Assembly (NCBI GenBank): GCA_020205615.1
Contig: JAINUW010000096.1
Span: 248,001-312,000 of the forward strand
Origin: Panax quinquefolius
Lineage: Eukaryota; Streptophyta; Magnoliopsida; Apiales; Araliaceae
Direction of reading: 5' to 3'
DNA: 64,000 nt
Positions 58,255-64,000 of this stretch are shown here, piece after piece. The translations under genes were made by a program, and so were the position numbers. Within the stretch, counting starts at the first letter, position 1; each line of letters begins with the position of its first letter. The notes beneath the pieces were generated by a model. That model was not told the origin of the DNA. It worked only from the letters and a program-made list of their open reading frames with translations, and searched no databases.

Positions 58255-58620
58255 TAAAGTTAATCACCGTTATATCAAGCCATAAGTAAAGAGCCCCGAT
58301 CCTTTCATTGTTAACTTCCTTGTGTGGAATGCACCAAGCCGGACTTTACGAGGCGACATCGTGAATGAAGATGGCAAGTTTATAGGTATCATTGTGAGAT
58401 GCTATCTAGGTTAAGGGATAGAAGTCACAGAGTTGGATTAATGTGACGTCTTATCCAAGTCTTGGACGAGAGTAATGATTTTGAATGATATTTCTATCAT
58501 TAATAAATTTCTTTGGCGTATTCTTGAAGACTTCCTAGCCTACCCTAGAGCGTGAAATCGAATTTTGTATTGATTCCAAAGATAAAAACCCATTTCTTAA
58601 ACCCTCAAATATTTCTTCAA
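58255..58620 (+). other. Linker module and pol start of element D
   Basis: TATCAAGCCATAAGTAAAG to AGTCACAGAGTTGG, followed by remnants of the pol start up to CCCATTTCTTAAACCCTC. After that, recognisable pol stops. Confidence 0.6.
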
Positions 58621-59814
58621 CTAAAAGGATCTCATTTACGAGGATTATGATGAAAGTCATAATAAAAGCATTGGACTAATGAAAATTATGGGTATATGAA
58701 GTATTAGTAAGTGTTATGATGAGTTATGTTGGTTATTATGTGAAAACATGAAAGTTTCTTAGAAATCACAAAAGTTGAAAATCGATTTTGATGAAAAACG
58801 TAACATGAAATTCAATTGACCATATCTCTTATTATATTTTGAATTTTGAATGTGGTCAAGTCCTAGAGTTATATCTATGAGTTACCTAACTAATCCAAGT
58901 GGAATTACTGGAAAAGGTGTTGTAGATTTTGTGTGGACTGATTTTAGCAAAGGAGGCCAAAGCTGTAAATTTCGAAAATGCTACTGCCCAGAAACTTTAA
59001 GGGCTGTTTCGGCCACTTAAATTATGAGAAAAATTCTGGCCTTTTGGGACATGAAGGTATATGGTATAAAGTATCTCCTGTCCAAAAATGAGCTCATTTC
59101 GACTTAAAATGAGCAAGTTATGACTATTTCAATATTTAGGTTTTTCCGAATTTAAAAATGCTATAACCGGAGTTCTATAACTCTGGATGACCATGAAATT
59201 TAAACTAGAAGCTCATGTTAACATGTGTAAGGTCCTGCCAAGATTTGGGAAATTTTGGAGTTAACCTTGAGGTAGCTAATTTCTTAAGGAATTAATTAGA
59301 AATTGATTTTTGAAAAATAGTAAATGAATTTTAAAAATTCCGAGAAAATATATTTTCATTATGGGACTATATTATGCTAAATCCCAGAAAAGAAATATTT
59401 TGGGACTGATTTGGTATTTTTCATGAAAATAGTTTAGTTACTTAACATATGAGTTAAATGTGTTATGTGAAGTAACAAAGTTGATAATAGGATTTTTATG
59501 GCTAGAGAATCCTATATAGAGTATATGCATATTTTTGAGGATTTGATAATTGGTAATGATATCTTATGAGTATGGCATTTTTGAATGATTAAATGCATTA
59601 TATGGTAAAGCGTAAACAATTGAGATAAATTGTTTATAAATTTAAGAAGTGATTAAAATATTGGTATAATATTAATGATATTAGATTATGAGATTATTAA
59701 GTGATTGATAACATGGGGATATTCTTGAATCCTGGATAAATTATATTATAAATGTTTAATATTTATCCTTTATCTTATTTGATTGATTCTTTATATCATT
59801 ATCCTCATGTTTAT
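58621..59814 (+). other. Conserved non-coding filler of element D
   Basis: 1.2 kb in place of RT, RNase H and integrase, colinear with 9590-10740 of element Y. No reading frame longer than background. Conserved words include TTAAGGGCTGTTTCGGCCAC and AAAATGAGCTCATTTCGAC. Its origin is unknown; it looks more like LTR or UTR sequence than host coding sequence. Confidence 0.6.
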
Positions 59815-61300
59815 ATTTTTTTTAAAGTCATCTGTGGTCTGTAGAGCATAGATGGACTTGGTATGATTATGACCAGGGATTGTTCGGTATAATCATAACC
59901 GTAATTGAAAACACAATTATCTTTGGCCGTAGTGCATGGATAATTTGTGGTCGTGATACTAATGAATATCCCAGCTCAGTAGTGGGGATGATTCGGACGA
60001 TGTGGATTAATTATTGAAATTTGAGTCTCAAAGAATGAAATATTAATTCATGGATGTGTTCAAAGTCATCTCGTGGGTTTACGTGCATAGATGGACTTGG
60101 TATGATTATGACCAGGATCATTCGGTATAATCATAACCAGAATTGAAAACACAATTATCTTTCGTAGTAGTGCATGGATAATTTGTGGTCGTGATCTTAA
60201 TGAATATCCCAGCTTTATGCGGGGATGATTCGACGATGTGGATTAATTATTGAGTGAGTCTCAAAGAATGAAATATTAATTCATGGATGTGTTCAAAGTC
60301 ATCCGTGGCTTTACGTGCATAGATGGACTTGGTATGATTATGACTGTGGATCATTTTAAGTATAATCATAATCAGAATTGAAAACACAATTATCTTTAAG
60401 CCGTAGTGCATGGATAATTTGTGGTCGTGATACTAATGAATACACAATTATCTTTTGGTCAGAAGTGCATGGATAATTTGTGGTCGCGGATACTAATGAA
60501 TATCCTTCTACCGTAGTGTGGATGATTCGACGATGTGGATTAATTATCGAAATGAGTCTCGTGAATGAAATATTAATTCATGGATGTGTTCAAAGTCATC
60601 TCATGGCTTACGTGCATAGATGGACTTGGTATGATTATGACCGAGGATCATTGGGTATAATCATAACAGTAATTGAAAACACAATTATCTTTGGTCAGTA
60701 GTGCATGGATAATTTGTGGTCGTGATACTAATGAATATCCTTACTTTGTAGTGCGTGGATGATTCGACGATGTGGATTAATTATCGAAATGAGTCTCAAA
60801 GAATGAAATATTAATTCATGGATGTGTTCAAAGTCAATCGTGGGTTTACGTGCATAGATGGACTTGGTATGATTATGACTGTGGATCATTTGGTATAATC
60901 ATAATCAGTAATTGAAAACACAATTATCTTTTAGCCGTAGTGCATGGATAATTTGTGGTCGGATACTAATGAATACACGATTATCTTTGGCCGTAGTGCA
61001 TGGATAATTTGTGGTCGTGATACTAATGAATATCCTTGGCCTATAGTGCAAGGATGATTCGATGATATGGATTAATTATTGAGCTGAGTCTCAGCAATGA
61101 AATATTAATTCATTGATGTGGTAAAAGTCATCTTTGGTCGTAGTGCATTGATAGACTTGGTATGATTATGATTACGGATTATTCCGGTATAATCATGATC
61201 GAATTGAAAACACGAATATCCTTAGCCAAGAAGGTGCATGGATAATTCATGGTTGTGATACTATTAAGTCGAGTCTCAAAGATTATTGGTTTTCTGATTG
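59815..61300 (+). repeat. LTR-like tandem array in element D
   Basis: Six units mark themselves by TGGACTTGGTATGATTATGA at 59853, 60092, 60324, 60621, 60859 and (as TAGACTTGG) 61152. The periods are therefore about 232-240 or 293-297 bp. The longer units carry an extra AATACACAATTATCTTT/ATAATTTGTGGTCG sub-repeat. The order of words in one unit matches the 3' third of family-A LTRs (17310-17590). Confidence 0.8.
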
Positions 61301-61389
61301 TATATCTTTGGCCCCAGAAGCAAAGATGAATTGTTAATGAATATCTTCAGTGATGCGAAGATGAATTTAATATTTTTAACGATAAAGGT

Positions 61390-61467
61390 ATTCAAGGTAC
61401 CTCACCTCTTTATCATACCAGTATCGCACCTAATTTTCGAGGGCTTAAATTCCATAAGGAGGGAGAT
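61390..61467 (+). promoter_or_regulatory. Pol tail and polypurine tract of element D
   Basis: A frame resembling the normal pol end (F.VPHLFIIPV... FEGL) is followed by ATAAGGAGGGAGAT, the polypurine tract, directly before the LTR. Confidence 0.7.
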
Positions 61468-63844
61468 TGTGAGACCCCAGATTTTATCAATAAAGATTTA
61501 AATTTTGTTGAAATAATTTTTAATATTATGGTGTGAATTTAAGATAATATTATAGTTGTGGGTAGTATTTATAAATTTTGCAAAGTATGCAAGTGGTTAT
61601 ATTATATTCGATTGGTCTGGGAATATTCGGTTTAGCAGGAATATTCGCATAACTACTCAATCATTGGTGGACCTTAATAATGTAATTATTGTTTGATCGA
61701 GAAAACGACAAAAAATATTTTATTGAAATAACTACGGAAGTTTTACCGTGGTTACCGCTTGTTGAACTACTCTCGGTAGTAAAAGTACAAGAATAAGTGT
61801 GGTTACATAAGTAGCACACCGGTATTGATTATCGATGCTTATGTGAGAAGTCACCGGTTTGATTCCATTATTATCACGATTAATAATATGAATTATTATA
61901 GCGATAATGACGTTTTGTTTTATTCAGTATTATTAACGTAATAAAACGAAACATCTTTTATATAAAATAGAATACTTTATTAAAGTTATTCTATAAATAG
62001 AATATATTATATTTTATTACGCATAGTGTTGCATAGTGTTTTTGCATAGTGTTTTGCATAGTATTGCATAGTGTTTGCATAGTAAAATGTTTTTATATAA
62101 ATAGAATATATTATATTTTATTTAAAAGATTTTTCTTTAAATATGGGACCGTCGATTAAAGTAAATCAATCTGGACTGCTCATGGATTAATTACTATGCA
62201 TTCCATTTTCCTATAAATAAGCTCATTCCTTCATTATTTTCCTATTTAATTCATTGAAACTCTGAGAGAGAAATTATAGAGAGAAGCTATAGAGAGAAAA
62301 TTATAGAAAGAAGAAGAGTATTCGCTACTTCACTACTTCTATATTCATATTTTTTTTTTACGGTAAAGGGTGTTATTCTTTCTTCTTCTTGAAGAGAACT
62401 TCGTTTTTCCATTCATTATTATTCATTTGAATAACTTTGTAAAAGTGGCATACCCTATACATAACCTCGTGATACGCGGCATACCCTATACTTGGTGACA
62501 TTCTTCTATTATTCTCGCTGAACATCTCGTCTGCACGTGTGTTTTACACGGGACCGGGTTCCGCTGACATTTTATTATTACGTTGGAACATCCGCTCGTG
62601 GTGTTTTACACCGGACCTGGTTCCGCTTTTATCATTCATTGGAATATCCTATCTGTGTGTTTTACACCGGACCGTTCCATCTTTATTATTCATGTTGAAC
62701 ATCCATCTTGGTTTTGTGAATTTCACATCCGATTATTTCGTTCCGCTTCTGTGAATTTTATTATTATTATTCGTTGGAATAACTCCGCCTATGCGGGCAC
62801 CGCATTTATGGTGATTTCTTTTGTTATTCCATTCTTTATTATACCCAAATGGTTAAAACTTGGACTTCTATACTCCATGAAATTAGTAGAATATCCTCGA
62901 TATTTGCATGCTTCATCCGAAGATCTTTTCATGGAAATATTCTTCCGATCATTCTTGAATTTTACTCTTAAACAAAGATCATGTCGACAATTTGGACGTT
63001 AATAATTCATGGATTAAATAATTCTTGAACTTGTTTTATTGAATTATTATGTCATTGTCATCATCCTCATGTTATATTATGTTATCTTTCGCTTACGTGC
63101 ATAGATGAACTTAGTATGATTATGACCGAGGATCATTCGGTATAATCATGACTTGATATAAATGATGTGACAAAAGTCCTCAAATGGCTGTAATGCGTTG
63201 ATGGATAGTTTTTGGTATGATTATGACCGAGGGGTGATTCGGTAGATAGTCATGACCATCGATAATTTGATGAAAATTCTTCGACCGTGGTACAGGATGA
63301 TTAGATGTGGTGGTTTATTTATTAAGTCGAGTCTCAAATGATAAAAATTGATGAAAACTTTTTAAAACCTAAAAGATAGTAGACTTTATTCTCTACTGAC
63401 TCTTTTAATGGATTGCTTATTCCACCGCAGCTTAAACCGGTTGTCTATTGTATTTTATCGCTTAACACTGTTGAAGGCTAATGATAATTTATTCTCGCAT
63501 TATCTTAGTCATAATATTTCTTCTTTGGGCTAGTTGAGCTCACCCTTTCTTTCACCGTTTCTTCGTGAAATGAGAACATAAATGGGACGTAGTGGGAACG
63601 GAGTAATGGTCGAGAGGATAGCATTAGTAGTCCTCACTATTCGTGAAATAGTGTGATAATAGTTGTAATGAGGACTCCTTTTGAGTTTGTATAATATCTA
63701 GTAGATAATATTTGTATTCAAACTCACGCTTTATGTCGTATTGCATACATTTACGCTTATATTAGTAAGTTGTATTTGAATTTATGTACCATGTAAGTGG
63801 CGACCCAAGATGGGTGACGATATACCTAATTTTGGGGCGTTACA
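61468..63844 (+). mobile_element. 3' LTR of element D
   Basis: TGTGAGACCCCAGATTTTAT to GGGGCGTTACA, 2377 bp, followed by the target duplication ACATC. TATA box at 62212-62219. The GCATAGTGTT array at 62022-62085 has one more unit than some other LTRs, and the hairpin array is at 62400-62790. Confidence 0.85.
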
Positions 63845-64000
63845 ACATCCAATCGCTTATAAGTCTTGTTTGGTTCAAATCTCCACCCTCACATTATCTC
63901 CGTCGATCTTATTTCATTAAAAATACTTTCATTTGGCGTGATTCAGGGATTGATTGGTTAACTACTTATCATGCAAAAATTGATTATTTTTGTAAGGTTC
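63845..64000 (+). pseudogene. Protease of element C, second part
   Basis: Resumes after the target duplication: YKSCLVQISTLTLSVDLI-like, then SLKILSFGVIQGIDWLTTYH, then KIDYFCKV. This is the colinear continuation of 53752-53931. GIDWL stands in the usual GMDWL position. The window ends inside the element. Confidence 0.75.

Larger units (their letters stand above)
53932..63844 (+). mobile_element. Complete non-autonomous Gypsy element D
   Basis: A 9.9 kb insertion with two similar LTRs (2415 and 2377 bp), a PBS, gag, a protease remnant, non-coding filler, a polypurine tract, and the 5-bp target duplication ACATC (53927-53931 and 63845-63849). The host protease gene reads on across it. No RT, RNase H or integrase is present, so it must have moved with enzymes from a relative. 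Element Y (8670-14214) has the same internal plan with other LTRs. Confidence 0.85.

Overview
The window reads as a repeat-dense stretch of a flowering-plant nuclear genome, probably a eudicot. It is AT-rich, has intron-containing genes, and is dominated by long-LTR Ty3/Gypsy retrotransposons. Gag, protease, RT, RNase H, integrase and chromodomain remnants look like the Tekay/Del chromovirus lineage. The primer-binding site matches the 3' end of initiator methionine tRNA (TGGTATCAGAGC). I cannot name the species.

Layout. Positions 1-22706 are a ~14.0 kb tandem duplication of an LTR-rich unit. Each unit has a microsatellite, an inverted LTR fragment, and a non-autonomous element (called X here) whose gag core is replaced by an acidic coiled-coil ORF. 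The two units are joined by an LTR with a hybrid sequence and by a second non-autonomous element (Y). Positions 22707-29468 hold the tail of X and a nest of minus-strand LTRs, two of them solo LTRs inside an older LTR. Positions 29469-31762 hold a broken pol gene (RT, RNase H, integrase). A CACTA DNA transposon (31763-38226) interrupts it and itself carries a solo LTR with a perfect 5-bp target duplication (ATATG). A second, diverged LTR family (B) lies at 38557-41227 and, inverted, at 26174-28768.

The gene-bearing island is 41323-49500. It contains a three-exon RNase T2-family gene (42080-44002) with a proline/arginine-rich N-terminal extension and both catalytic histidines replaced, a decayed receptor-like kinase on the minus strand, a hAT/ZMYM1-like transposase fragment, CACTA-type termini and Stowaway-like MITEs.

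From 49505 to the end lies an outer Gypsy element (C: 5' LTR, PBS, gag, protease). Its protease gene is split by a complete 9.9 kb non-autonomous element (D, 53932-63844) with both LTRs and the target duplication ACATC. D has gag and protease remnants but no RT, RNase H or integrase; in their place is ~2.8 kb of non-coding sequence, including a tandem array that resembles part of the LTR.

Caution: near-identical copies differ disproportionately at CAG/CTG trinucleotides and by single-base indels. Methylation-related base-calling noise, as well as real decay, may break reading frames, so several 'pseudogene' calls could be partly technical. Boundaries were set by eye from terminal motifs and are good to a few bases where a target duplication is quoted, otherwise to tens of bases.
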